From: UBA5614 sp963667535
Lineage (GTDB): Bacteria > Cloacimonadota > Cloacimonadia > Cloacimonadales > Cloacimonadaceae
Length of the DNA: 64,000 nucleotides
Direction: 5' to 3'
NCBI GenBank assembly: GCA_963667535.2
Contig: CAXXDU010000002.1
Location: 1,426,001-1,490,000 of the forward strand
The translations under genes were made by a program, and so were the position numbers. The notes beneath the pieces were generated by a model that made no database searches, was not told where the DNA came from, and worked only from the letters and a program-made list of their open reading frames with translations. The stretch's first letter is position 1; each line of letters starts with the position of its first letter. This document shows, in pieces, positions 16,634 through 25,190 of the stretch.

Positions 16634-18038
16634 GTTTATGATTGACAAGATTATCGTATCGAAGAAAGAGGATGGTACAACATATGTGTATCATCCTCTT
16701 AATAATAAGTTATTCAAGGTTGACAACAACAAAGATAATGATATTAAAAGAATAAAGAAACCAAACCAAGCATCCGAAAACATAATGAAGTCACCCCCTT
16801 TTCCTATTTTTTCATTTTTGCCTATGGACGAAAATGATACGTGTAACAGATCACAACAGAGGATTATTATATGTCTTACTCACCAGTGCAATTTCAGATG
16901 TGATTATTGCATTTATGGAGGGAATTATCGTGAACATGGATATAGATACCATTCAAACGACTCTATAACTTTTGAAATAGCGGCATTAGCATTAATAGAT
17001 ATATTGAATGATTCATTAAAATGTAAAAGATCTCTCAATTTTTGTTTTTATGGTGGAGAACCCTTATTAGAAAAAGCTTTGCTAACTGATATAGTGAATT
17101 TTATCGAATCAAATTTTAATGATATTGATTACAATTACACTATTACTACTAATGGAAGTTTACTTGATACTCTAACTATTGAATTTTTGATAAAACACAA
17201 CTTCTTTACTTATATCAGTATTGATGGGCACCCTGATAATCATAACAAACATAGAAAAACAGTATCTGGAATAGATACATTCGATGATATTTTCTATAAC
17301 ATTAAAAATATATATTTGCAAAATCCTGCATATTTTATAAACAACGTGTATTATAATCTTACCTATAATGCTGATACTGATTTTTACCAATTGATCTCAT
17401 TCCTTTCCGAAAACCAAACTTATTTTCCACCATCTAAGATAATTCTATCTTCAGTATTAAAAAGTAATGGGTCTCTTTTTGGTGATACAAACTTAACGTT
17501 ATCAGAAATAGTTGTTCGTTCTGTAGATAGATTGACAGGTAACAAATTTAAAACTCAGGACATGTCTGATAAAGAAAAATATGAATTAGAGATTGGAAAA
17601 AAAATCCTCTTTCCAAAATTGTCTTTCTTGTATAATAACTTATCAGTCAAGAAAATATGCAATGGGTTTGTCCACTTAAATGGCTGTTGTGTTCCAGGTA
17701 AAGACGTGCTTTTTGTTGATATAGACGGCAAATACTATTATTGCCAAAGCATAACATCGTATGGAAATTGCATTGGAGATGCTTTTAAAGGTGTGGATAA
17801 TTCTCTAATCAAGGGAATTGTAAATAAATATCAATCTAAAATGCTGGAAAAATGTAGAAAATGTTGGGCTGTAAGCCTATGTAGACAATGTTACTTTACT
17901 GTAGATATAAACAACGAATCAGTTAACATAGATACAATTTGTGATAATTACCGTTTGATACTACTGAGCGACTTAAAGCTATATTGCAAAGTATATGAGC
18001 GTGATAAATATTTTTATAATAAATGTACTGATATGTAA
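16614..18038 (+). CDS. Radical SAM/SPASM enzyme, peptide-maturase-like
   Basis: 474 residues. A short N-terminal domain (about 8-45, with TTYVYHPLNNKLFKV) resembles the leader-binding segment of some Cys-rich-peptide maturases. The radical SAM core has C92-x3-C96-x2-C99 (HQCNFRCDYC) and the FYGGEPLL motif near 145. The SPASM region has Cys at 349, 358, 359, 377, 414, 417, 423, 426 and 443, including C-x2-C-x5-C-x2-C, enough for two auxiliary iron-sulfur clusters. The closest recalled architecture is the CcpM-type maturase; anaerobic sulfatase maturases are an alternative, but no sulfatase is nearby. The start is a GTG with a GAAGGGAG site; an ATG at 16638 lacks one. Confidence 0.85.
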   Translation: MDTISPKFMIDKIIVSKKEDGTTYVYHPLNNKLFKVDNNKDNDIKRIKKPNQASENIMKSPPFPIFSFLPMDENDTCNRSQQRIIICLTHQCNFRCDYCIYGGNYREHGYRYHSNDSITFEIAALALIDILNDSLKCKRSLNFCFYGGEPLLEKALLTDIVNFIESNFNDIDYNYTITTNGSLLDTLTIEFLIKHNFFTYISIDGHPDNHNKHRKTVSGIDTFDDIFYNIKNIYLQNPAYFINNVYYNLTYNADTDFYQLISFLSENQTYFPPSKIILSSVLKSNGSLFGDTNLTLSEIVVRSVDRLTGNKFKTQDMSDKEKYELEIGKKILFPKLSFLYNNLSVKKICNGFVHLNGCCVPGKDVLFVDIDGKYYYCQSITSYGNCIGDAFKGVDNSLIKGIVNKYQSKMLEKCRKCWAVSLCRQCYFTVDINNESVNIDTICDNYRLILLSDLKLYCKVYERDKYFYNKCTDM

Positions 18039-18048
18039 AGGATATTTC

Positions 18049-19047
18049 ATGGGAAAACATTATTACATAACAATTGGTTTGATAATATTGATAACTATCG
18101 GGGTTCTGTTATTACAGCATACTACTAAGTATAAGCTAAAATTAGTAGATAAATTTGAGATCATTAATATTAGTAGGAATACGAATCATGCATATGTCGA
18201 TGGCTTTGCAGTTAGTTTTGCATTATCTGATTCTTATATATATGTATTAGATACATCTGATACGACTAATACTATTAGTAAATGTTATAGCTATTCGGGT
18301 TCACAAACACTTGATTTTAGTTTTCCTAAAGAACGAGGATATGGTGAAGTCTTAAACGAGGATGTATTCTATTATCTACCAAGCAGTAACAAACTAGCAT
18401 ATAATTATTGGAATAAAAGAATATTTGATATTTACTCATTAAAGGGTGAGCCTATAGAGAGGCTGAAAATGAAGTTAAAGATGAAAGGTAGTTTAGTTGA
18501 CATGTGTGAAACGAATAGCACACGATACTATGTAACTAATTCATATCCGAAAAGTAATAAAGCGCCAATTGCATATTTATTTCAAGAAAAACCTGAGGAC
18601 CACGTGACAATAATTGATAGCTTCTTAACTGAATCATATTGGAAGCGGGCGTGTATGACGTCCAAACAATTCCAAGTAGATAACTTTGATAACAAAAAAA
18701 TGGCTTCATTGAAGGTATATGATAAATACTATATGGTTAAGATATTTGTCAACAACATTAGCAAGGATTTACGAATAAGAAGATACATTAGAATATTTCC
18801 CTGGCAATTTCAAGATTCGCCGTATAAATTCAATTTAGGCAAAAACTATGTAATTATTGGTTCTTGGAAGAAGGATATGAAGTATCCCTTGCTAGAAAGA
18901 ATCTATGACTTTAAAGGACATTACATTGGTCGGCTCAATTTCAAGGACGATCCCAAGAATGAACTAGTTGATATAGTGGGAGACCGTTTAGTAGCATTTA
19001 ATCCGGCTACAAGCGTAATAAGTATTTATGTGATAAAGGTGAAGTAA
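18049..19047 (+). CDS. Membrane-anchored propeller-like protein of the maturase cassette
   Basis: 333 residues from the ATG at 18049, chosen because an AAAGGA site precedes it; a frame from 17995 overlaps the maturase gene without one. One N-terminal membrane anchor (YITIGLIILITIGVLLLQH), then an extracytoplasmic domain with repeated short strand patterns (SDSYIYVLDTS, KRIFDIYSLKGEPIERL, GDRLVAFNPATSVISIYVI) that suggests a 6-bladed propeller of the kind common in FCB bacteria. No catalytic motif seen. Last gene of the cassette; it could display, export or sense the modified product. Confidence 0.65.
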   Translation: MGKHYYITIGLIILITIGVLLLQHTTKYKLKLVDKFEIINISRNTNHAYVDGFAVSFALSDSYIYVLDTSDTTNTISKCYSYSGSQTLDFSFPKERGYGEVLNEDVFYYLPSSNKLAYNYWNKRIFDIYSLKGEPIERLKMKLKMKGSLVDMCETNSTRYYVTNSYPKSNKAPIAYLFQEKPEDHVTIIDSFLTESYWKRACMTSKQFQVDNFDNKKMASLKVYDKYYMVKIFVNNISKDLRIRRYIRIFPWQFQDSPYKFNLGKNYVIIGSWKKDMKYPLLERIYDFKGHYIGRLNFKDDPKNELVDIVGDRLVAFNPATSVISIYVIKVK

Positions 19048-19106
19048 AGATAGATAGACTTTTTGATAATAGAGATTAACAGCCCTTATATATTAAAACA
19101 GCATGG

Positions 19107-19126
19107 GTCCCTGCCTGCGCAGGGAC
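19107..19126. repeat. Short dispersed palindromic repeat, third copy
   Basis: GTCCCT-N8-AGGGAC with centre GCCTGCGC, the reverse complement of the centre in the 14.6-14.8 kb copies. It lies just downstream of the maturase cassette. Confidence 0.75.
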
Positions 19127-19175
19127 GACACCCTAACCAACTTATCATTTCCAGCTTATTACAGTTTAATGTAAC

Positions 19176-20510
19176 CTAAAACGGCATATTTGGCATACCC
19201 TTGGGCATATTCTTCGGCATCTGACCATTGGACATTTTCTTCATCATCTTTTTCATTTCTTCAAACTGACGTAGCAAGCGGTTTATTTCTGTAACGCTTC
19301 TGCCGCAACCTCTGGAGATACGCAGGCGGCGGTTGCCATTGAGTATTTCCGGCTTTTCTCTTTCTTTATAGGTCATGGATTGGATGATAGCTTCCACGTG
19401 GGTGAGAGCTTTGCCGTCCAGATTAAAGTCAGCCGGGAGCTTGGGAGCGAGACCGGGTATCATCTTCATTAATGATTCAAGAGGACCCATCTTCTTGATG
19501 CTTTGCAATTGAGACAGGAAATCGTTTAAAGTGAACTGGTTCTTCTGCATCTTTTTGGCAAGCTTTTCTGCTTCCACTTCATCAAAGGCTTCTTCAGCTC
19601 TTTCAATCAAAGAAAGCACATCACCCATGCCAAGGATACGGGAAGCCATTCTATCAGGATAAAAAGCTTCCAGGTCGCTAACCTTTTCACCAACGCCAAC
19701 AAAGGCAACAGGTTTATCGGTAGCAGCTTTGATAGAAAGGGCAGCGCCGCCTCTGGAATCACCATCCAGTTTGGTCAGGATAACGGCATCGAAAGCAAGT
19801 TTATTATAAAATTCCTGTGCTACATTCACAGCTTCCTGTCCGGTCATGGCATCTGCTACAAAAAAGATATAGTCAGGTTTGATAAAAGCTTTGAGTTTAG
19901 CTACTTCATTCATCATCTCTTCATCAATGTGCAGACGTCCGGCTGTATCAAAAATCAGCAGATTAGTAAAGTCTTTTTCAGCTTCTTTGAGAGCGACTGT
20001 GGCTATTTTGATAACATCTTTATCTTCAGTGGCAACCACCGGGATATCCAGTTGTTTACCCAGAACCTGTAACTGATGAATAGCGGCAGGACGGTAAACG
20101 TCACAGGCAACGAGCATGGGTTTGATTTTCTTTTTGCGGTAATAGGAGCCAAGTTTGGCGCAGGCAGTGGTTTTACCGCTACCTTGCAGACCAACCAGCA
20201 TGATTTTGGTTAGTTTATTATCATAGACCTTCATCTCAAAGCCGCCGGTATCCATCAGCGCAATTAGCTGTTCATGGACTATTTTGACCACTTGCTGACC
20301 GGGAGTGAGGCTCTTTTGTACTTCTTGTCCAAGTGCCCTTTTCTCGACCTCTATGATGAAGTTTTTGACGATTTTAAAGTTTACGTCTGCTTCCAGTAAA
20401 GCCAGACGGATTTCACGCATGGTGTCTTTGATGTTTTGTTCGGTGAGAAAGCCTTTACCTTTGAGGTTTTTGAATATCTTGTCAAGACGCTCGGATAAAC
20501 TATTGAACAT
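19176..20510 (-). CDS. ffh: Signal recognition particle protein Ffh
   Basis: The SRP GTPase that targets nascent membrane proteins. Of 444 residues, the N domain is about 1-95 and the G domain starts with P-loop GLQGSGKTT near 106-114. DVYRPAAIHQLQVLG, the G3 motif DTAGRLHIDEEMM and the TKLDGDSRGGAALS motif follow. The M domain ends in a Met/Lys-rich tail (MKKMMKKMSNGQMPKNMP). Its RNA-binding part RRLRISRGCGRSVTEINRLL is intact. The start overlaps the rpe stop by 11 bases, with an AGGAG site. It is the last gene of a long minus-strand run. Confidence 0.98.
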   Translation of the reverse strand: MFNSLSERLDKIFKNLKGKGFLTEQNIKDTMREIRLALLEADVNFKIVKNFIIEVEKRALGQEVQKSLTPGQQVVKIVHEQLIALMDTGGFEMKVYDNKLTKIMLVGLQGSGKTTACAKLGSYYRKKKIKPMLVACDVYRPAAIHQLQVLGKQLDIPVVATEDKDVIKIATVALKEAEKDFTNLLIFDTAGRLHIDEEMMNEVAKLKAFIKPDYIFFVADAMTGQEAVNVAQEFYNKLAFDAVILTKLDGDSRGGAALSIKAATDKPVAFVGVGEKVSDLEAFYPDRMASRILGMGDVLSLIERAEEAFDEVEAEKLAKKMQKNQFTLNDFLSQLQSIKKMGPLESLMKMIPGLAPKLPADFNLDGKALTHVEAIIQSMTYKEREKPEILNGNRRLRISRGCGRSVTEINRLLRQFEEMKKMMKKMSNGQMPKNMPKGMPNMPF

Positions 20511-21162
20511 TTCTTAAACTCCTGATAGCATGTGCATAATCGGTGCCGGAAAATATATAAGACGCTGAAACGAGAATGTCTGCACCTGAAGCTATCAATT
20601 CAGGAGCGTTCTGATTATTAATACCGCCATCCACCTCTATGAGGATTGGCAGGTTATGTTCGATTATCATAGACTTCATCTGTTTTACTTTGTCCGTGAC
20701 ATGTGTGATAAACTTTTGACCTGAATAGCCTGGATTGACGCTCATCAGGAGTACGAAATCCAGTTCAGGCAGCAATTCCTCAATCGTGGTTACTGGGATT
20801 CCGGGATTGAGAGCAATTCCGGCTTTCATGCCGGCAGCTTTGATTGACTGGATTATTTTATGTGGATGAAAAACAGTTTCAGGATGAAAAGATAAGTAGG
20901 AAACTCCCAGCTTCGCCATTCCATCAACGTAATCCTGCGGATTTGTAACCATCAAATGTGCATCGAGAGGAAGTCTTGATAGTCTGGCAATAGTCTCTAC
21001 GATAACAAAGCCAAAAGTGAGGTTGGGGACATAATGACCGTCCATGATATCCAGATGCAGAATGTCAGCTCCGGCTGCTTCTACGGCTTTGATTTCGTCG
21101 GCTAATGTACCAAAATTGGATGATAGGATGGATGGAGCGATAAGAATGTTATTTTTTGGCAT
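20500..21162 (-). CDS. rpe: Ribulose-phosphate 3-epimerase
   Basis: Interconverts ribulose 5-phosphate and xylulose 5-phosphate. Using the ATG at 21162 (GGGAAG site, sequence MPKNNILIAPSILSSNFG) gives 220 residues, the family norm. A longer frame to 21192 would add an atypical N-terminus that overlaps the upstream gene. TIM-barrel motifs: DILHLDIMDGHYVPNLTFG with metal-binding His/Asp, PLDAHLMV, the Pro-Gly loop VNPGYSGQKF and EVDGGIN. It overlaps the DUF721 gene by 14 bases and ffh by 11. Confidence 0.96.
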   Translation of the reverse strand: MPKNNILIAPSILSSNFGTLADEIKAVEAAGADILHLDIMDGHYVPNLTFGFVIVETIARLSRLPLDAHLMVTNPQDYVDGMAKLGVSYLSFHPETVFHPHKIIQSIKAAGMKAGIALNPGIPVTTIEELLPELDFVLLMSVNPGYSGQKFITHVTDKVKQMKSMIIEHNLPILIEVDGGINNQNAPELIASGADILVSASYIFSGTDYAHAIRSLRNVQ

Positions 21163-21451
21163 GTTTGCTTCCCATAATAAAAACGATTTCATTGACCTGA
21201 AGATTCTTGTTTTCGTTAAGCCGTGATAAAATCATTGGTTTGATAAGGATTAATTCCTGCATCCAGGTAGAATTAGTTACTTTGACAAAAAGAACATGGT
21301 GCTCATACTTCTCAGGCGCTGACCGCTCAGCAAGAAGTTCACCAACGATGTTCTTCCAGTTCAAAGCAATCAACGCCAGAAAGTAATATTTCTCGCCGGC
21401 AATCTTTAGAACTAAATCTCTGCAATAGTTACCGACTGAAGACCATGGCAT
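21149..21451 (-). CDS. DUF721 / DciA-like protein
   Basis: 100 residues with the DUF721 pattern: ALNWKNIVGELLAERSAPEKYEHHVLFVKV, in pieces LNWKNIVG and VLFVKVTNSTWMQEL, then ILSRLNEN near the end. Proteins of this family include DciA, the ancestral loader of the replicative helicase, and shorter unassigned members. Whether this short form loads helicase is not known. It lies 2 bases after a membrane-protein gene and overlaps rpe. The ribosome-binding site is weak, suggesting coupled translation. Confidence 0.78.
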   Translation of the reverse strand: MPWSSVGNYCRDLVLKIAGEKYYFLALIALNWKNIVGELLAERSAPEKYEHHVLFVKVTNSTWMQELILIKPMILSRLNENKNLQVNEIVFIMGSKHAKK

Positions 21452-21453
21452 AT

Positions 21454-22029
21454 TTAGTCTTTATTCAAATATAAAGAAAAACCCCACCAGGAAAGAATGG
21501 CAACCAAAGTAGCTACATAATAAACAGAACCAATACCGGTTGTCGTACGATCATAAGGTATTACCAACAACGCCGGAACTGCAGACAGAACAATAACAAT
21601 TACATAGCCCAGTATTCTGGATATTTTGGTCGAACCAGCTTTATTGATAAGGTAAGCTGCATAAATCCCACCTGCTATAAGAGCTATTGTGATAGCAATT
21701 ATCATAGCCAATATACCATTGCCGACTTTTGTAACGCCAAAATCAATTATTGACATATTAGCAATTGTTAACACCGGAGTTGCTATCGCTACCAACATAA
21801 TGACGATACCTAGAGCTTTCATAACTTTGGGGTTTGATTGGCTAATGATTTCAAAATGTCTTTGATTTCTTTTAACGAATTGGAAAAAGAAAAACATCAC
21901 TATTGCGAAAAAACCGGCAAAAGCTAAAACCATTATCGGTTTACCGGAAGCCATGCCCATCAAGGAAAGAGCCAGAATGAATACAATCAGACCTATGACT
22001 TTACCTATGATAAACAATTTATCTTTCAT
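21454..22029 (-). CDS. Polytopic membrane protein of unknown function
   Basis: 191 residues from the ATG at 22029, which has a GGAGG site; the upstream TTG at 22041 would place that site inside the gene. About six hydrophobic helices are visible: KVIGLIVFILALSLMGM, MVLAFAGFFAIVMFFFF, ALGIVIMLVAIATPVL, ILAMIIAITIALIAGG, ILGYVIVIVLSAVPALL and YYVATLVAILSWWGF. No family signature recognised. It sits between rplI and the DUF721 gene. Confidence 0.75.
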   Translation of the reverse strand: MKDKLFIIGKVIGLIVFILALSLMGMASGKPIMVLAFAGFFAIVMFFFFQFVKRNQRHFEIISQSNPKVMKALGIVIMLVAIATPVLTIANMSIIDFGVTKVGNGILAMIIAITIALIAGGIYAAYLINKAGSTKISRILGYVIVIVLSAVPALLVIPYDRTTTGIGSVYYVATLVAILSWWGFSLYLNKD

Positions 22030-22050
22030 GGGACCTCCCAAATATTCTGT

Positions 22051-22683
22051 CTATTTTTCTACAATTTCTTCTACAGTTGTAACAGCTGGTTCAATAACTT
22101 CAGCTTCTTCTTCAACAACTGCTTCGTTCTCGATAACAGGTTCTGCAGCTATAATCTCTTCAACAACAGGCTCTTCAATAATCGGCTGTTCAATGACAGG
22201 TTCTTTGACCTTTTCCACTTTAACAGCTTCTTTTTCAGCACCTTCTTTAAGCACAGTACCACGAACTTTGACATTAATATCCTTGTGAAGACGAATGTCA
22301 ACTTCAAATTCACCAAGCTGCTTGATATGCTTATCCATTAAAACAGCAGTCTTTGGGATGTCAATGTTCTTTTCTTTGAGTTCATGCATGATATCCATTT
22401 CAGAAACAGAACCGTACATGTGATCATTTTCATCAACTTTACGTGTGTATGCCAAATGCAGTCCGGTAATCTTTTCTGCTACGAGCTTGAGATGTTCCAG
22501 ACGCTTGTTTTCTTCATCAGCAAAACGTTGCTTGATGCCAACCAGATTTTTCATATTCTGAGGTGTGGCATAAATAGCGAAGTCTCTTGGAACTAAGTAA
22601 TTACGGGCAAACCCGCGCTTTACATTTATAACTTCACCTTTAACGCCGACCTTTTCTATGTTTTCAGTTAATATTACTTTCAT
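22051..22683 (-). CDS. rplI: 50S ribosomal protein L9 with acidic C-terminal extension
   Basis: The N-terminal domain has the L9 signature MKVILTENIEKVGVKGEVINV, then KRGFARNYLVPRDFAIYAT. The connecting helix and the C-terminal domain (ITGLHLAYTRKVDENDHMYGSV, in pieces; KQLGEFEVDIRLHKDI) end near residue 145. About 60 further residues are rich in Glu, Val, Ala, Ile and Pro, which the usual ~148-residue L9 lacks. The start has a GGAGG site and overlaps the yybS-like gene by 20 bases. Part of the rpsF-ssb-rpsR-yybS-rplI block. Confidence 0.96.
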   Translation of the reverse strand: MKVILTENIEKVGVKGEVINVKRGFARNYLVPRDFAIYATPQNMKNLVGIKQRFADEENKRLEHLKLVAEKITGLHLAYTRKVDENDHMYGSVSEMDIMHELKEKNIDIPKTAVLMDKHIKQLGEFEVDIRLHKDINVKVRGTVLKEGAEKEAVKVEKVKEPVIEQPIIEEPVVEEIIAAEPVIENEAVVEEEAEVIEPAVTTVEEIVEK

Positions 22684-23485
22684 GTTTTTCCTCCATTAAA
22701 GTTATCTTGCGAAAATCAAACCATACATCTAATAGTCCGATAAGTGCAATCAGAATCAGAATTGGATAATTCAGAATGATTGCCATGATTAAAAAAGTCC
22801 TGAGTAGCCTGGCTTTCGAAAAGAAGTCACCCCAGGCAAAACTAAGAACGGCTGTTCCCTGGATTAAATATATAATACTCATGCATATCAGTAAGTTTAT
22901 CCCCCATATTCGGGTTACCGGGTACAAAGATAAACCCATTGCTGCTATCATTAAAAAGACTAAAGCATAAGGTAGCTTTATCAACCTCACAGGCAATTTC
23001 ATTAAGGATGTTTTATTGAATAATAAAAAACCGAAGAAAATACCTGCAAGCTGTATTGACCCCCATATAGCTGACTGATACCTTAGCATAAACTGTTGAA
23101 TCCAGGTTATAGTATCCTGATTCAGTTTGAATGCAGGTATCCTTTTTAAGTACGTCTCATACATGGGAGCCATTTGTTGATATAATGATGCCAGAGTGGG
23201 AGCAAATATCCAGTTCCTGAAAAAGCAATAGCCGATTTCATAAACCAGAACCAGAGCAAGTGCTTTATTAATATCCATTCTCTGTTTGAGAATCAGAATA
23301 AAAAGCACGCTGCCCAGCCCAACTCCTATCAGTGCGTCACATGCATTCAACCATACTGCAGAATCATGCTCAAAGAAAGCAACTGCAATAATAATTACAG
23401 AAAAACTTACCAGAGCAATGATTTGCTGTCTTAAAGTCTGATACCAGATTTTACCACTATATGCGATCGAAAAGAGCATGCCCAA
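22664..23485 (-). CDS. YybS-like (DUF2232) membrane protein, start uncertain
   Basis: At least 273 residues and about eight hydrophobic helices. Its position between rpsR and rplI and its topology match YybS/DUF2232 proteins of unknown role. The first standard start codon is a TTG at 23485 without a ribosome-binding site. The frame stays open upstream for about 19 codons to just past the rpsR stop, and those codons read as part of a hydrophobic helix (HIIPVILGFISLISPF). There is no ATG, GTG or TTG among them, so translation may start at a rare codon or the true start may be at 23485. Confidence 0.72.
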   Translation of the reverse strand: MGMLFSIAYSGKIWYQTLRQQIIALVSFSVIIIAVAFFEHDSAVWLNACDALIGVGLGSVLFILILKQRMDINKALALVLVYEIGYCFFRNWIFAPTLASLYQQMAPMYETYLKRIPAFKLNQDTITWIQQFMLRYQSAIWGSIQLAGIFFGFLLFNKTSLMKLPVRLIKLPYALVFLMIAAMGLSLYPVTRIWGINLLICMSIIYLIQGTAVLSFAWGDFFSKARLLRTFLIMAIILNYPILILIALIGLLDVWFDFRKITLMEEKHESNIN

Positions 23486-23541
23486 AAACGGGGATATTAA
23501 ACTAATAAAGCCGAGTATTACCGGGATGATATGCTCCGGGA

Positions 23542-23778
23542 CTATTCAATAACGAAAGGCACTAAAGCCATCTGACGCGCACGCTTGATTTCATTAGCAA
23601 GATGACGCTGATGCTTGGCACAGTTACCTGTCATGCGACCTGGTTCAATTTTGCCAACGTCTGAAATATATTGTCTGATTACATCAATATTCTTGTAATC
23701 AATAACTAATTCCGCATTAGCACAGAATTTGCAGTATCTCTTTTTCGTAAATTTCTTGCGTTTATCGTATGTATTCAT
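23542..23778 (-). CDS. rpsR: 30S ribosomal protein S18
   Basis: 78 residues with the S18 core: YCKFCANAEL with a Cys pair, IDYKNIDVIRQYISDVGKIEP, then the basic RMTGNCAKHQRHLANEIKRARQMALVPF end, which is the most conserved part. The basic N-terminus TYDKRKKFTKKR is also typical. AAGGAG site before the ATG. Lies 11 bases after ssb. Confidence 0.98.
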   Translation of the reverse strand: MNTYDKRKKFTKKRYCKFCANAELVIDYKNIDVIRQYISDVGKIEPGRMTGNCAKHQRHLANEIKRARQMALVPFVIE

Positions 23779-23789
23779 TAATTTCTCCT

Positions 23790-24242
23790 TTAGAACGGGA
23801 CATCATCGTTTGTTACTTGTGGGTGTGAATTATCTTCTTCAGGCAGAGGAGCTGATTCTTCATGATCACCGGAATGAACAGCTTCGTCAGCTTTTGGTTT
23901 GAATTCAAGGAATTGAATATACTCTGCAATCACTTCCACTGATTTTCGATTATTGTTATTAGAATCGACATAACTACGGGTTTCCAAACGGCCTTCAACA
24001 ATAATCGGACTACCTTTATGAGCTGAATTGTTAACAGATTCAGCCCACTTTGACCAAGCTACAATCTCGATAAAGCTGGCTTGATTCTGCCATTGGCCGG
24101 ATTCATCCTTAACAGCTCTATCCACAGCAAGAGTAAACCTGATAACAGGAGTACCTTTTGCTGTATAGCGAAGCTCGATATCGTTGGTGATTCGCCCTGA
24201 TAATAAAACACGGTTTATTCTGGGTAATCTCAACTCAGCCAT
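23790..24242 (-). CDS. ssb: Single-stranded DNA-binding protein
   Basis: 150 residues. The OB-fold is at about 6-115: NRVLLSGRITNDIELRYTAKG, TPVIRFTLAVDRAV, SFIEIVAWSKWAE, GSPIIVEGRLETRSYVD. A short acidic linker leads to the C-terminal DDVPF tip, the protein-interaction tail that recruits replication and repair proteins. It sits between rpsF and rpsR as in most bacteria. GAGG site before the start. Confidence 0.97.
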   Translation of the reverse strand: MAELRLPRINRVLLSGRITNDIELRYTAKGTPVIRFTLAVDRAVKDESGQWQNQASFIEIVAWSKWAESVNNSAHKGSPIIVEGRLETRSYVDSNNNNRKSVEVIAEYIQFLEFKPKADEAVHSGDHEESAPLPEEDNSHPQVTNDDVPF

Positions 24243-24249
24243 GTTAACC

Positions 24250-24543
24250 TCACTTCTCGTTTCTGTCCACGATTATAAAGCGTAGGATGTTTTCATTAAT
24301 GTTGTAAAGTCTTTGCAATGTCTTAATATTCAAAGACTCCATGCGGAAGTAATTAATGAAGTAATGTCCCTCGTTTTGTTTCTTGATGGGATAAGCAAGT
24401 TGGCGCTTGCCCCATACGTCTGTTTTAATCAGTTCACCGCCATTGTCAGTAATAACTGCAACAACTTTGTCATTCTCTTTGATAACCTCATCTTGATTTA
24501 GTTGAGGTTTGAGGATTATCATGCTTTCATAATCCTTAATCAT
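24250..24543 (-). CDS. rpsF: 30S ribosomal protein S6
   Basis: 97 residues from the ATG at 24543, preceded by an AAAGGAGGA site; the longer open frame to 24618 lies inside pth and is not family-like. Motifs: YESMIILKPQLNQDE at the start, IKTDVWGKRQLAYPIKKQNEGHYFINYF in pieces (WGKRQLAYPI, GHYFINYF), and LYNINENILRFIIV at the end. First gene of the rpsF-ssb-rpsR block; its start overlaps the pth stop by 8 bases. Confidence 0.97.
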   Translation of the reverse strand: MIKDYESMIILKPQLNQDEVIKENDKVVAVITDNGGELIKTDVWGKRQLAYPIKKQNEGHYFINYFRMESLNIKTLQRLYNINENILRFIIVDRNEK

Positions 24544-25141
24544 TCGGTTCCTCCTTTGGTCTATTGATTCCACCTTCGGTAGATGGAATAGGTCTTTTTT
24601 TCCATTTACTGTATTCATCTAACAGATTCTTCATGTCGGTTTTGATATACAAATCCAACCATTCTGTTATAGTTGAAAGAGTCTCATTAATCACATCTCT
24701 TTCATCAGAGCTAAAGTTATCCAAAACATGCTTGCGGGGAGTACCCTTGTCTGGTCTTCCGATGCCTATTCTTATCCTTGAAACTTGCAATGTATCCATT
24801 TGTTCAAGAATAGATTTTAAGCCATTGTGTCCGCCAGCCCCCCCGGATGTTCGAATTCTGATTTCTCCAACCGGCAAGTCTATGTCATCCAAAATAACCA
24901 TTACTTCTTCAAATTGCTTATATTTATTCAAAGCAGTCTGATAAGCTGCGCCACTGGCATTCATGTAAGTCTGGGGCATCATCAAGATGGAGTCTTTATA
25001 TCTTGTATATCTGTAATTCTTTGATGTTTTATATTCAAGACCGTGAGTAGAAGCAAATTTGTTCAGACACAAGAATCCAATGTTGTGCCTTGTTTGCTCG
25101 TACTCCTTACCAAAATTTCCCAGACCAATAACTAATTTCAT
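24536..25141 (-). CDS. pth: Peptidyl-tRNA hydrolase
   Basis: Releases tRNA from prematurely dropped peptidyl-tRNA. 201 residues: the N-terminal GLGNFGKEYEQTRHNIGF holds the catalytic His at residue 19. LMMPQTYMNASGAA, VILDDIDLPVGEIRIR and GGAGGHNGLKSI are further hallmark motifs. The Gly-rich codons at 24838-24844 contain a run of seven C. Lies downstream of rplY and overlaps rpsF. Confidence 0.97.
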   Translation of the reverse strand: MKLVIGLGNFGKEYEQTRHNIGFLCLNKFASTHGLEYKTSKNYRYTRYKDSILMMPQTYMNASGAAYQTALNKYKQFEEVMVILDDIDLPVGEIRIRTSGGAGGHNGLKSILEQMDTLQVSRIRIGIGRPDKGTPRKHVLDNFSSDERDVINETLSTITEWLDLYIKTDMKNLLDEYSKWKKRPIPSTEGGINRPKEEPND

Positions 25142-25190
25142 TTATCCTGGATGGAGTTGCTAAGCCACTCTATGCGATAAATTCCGAAGT

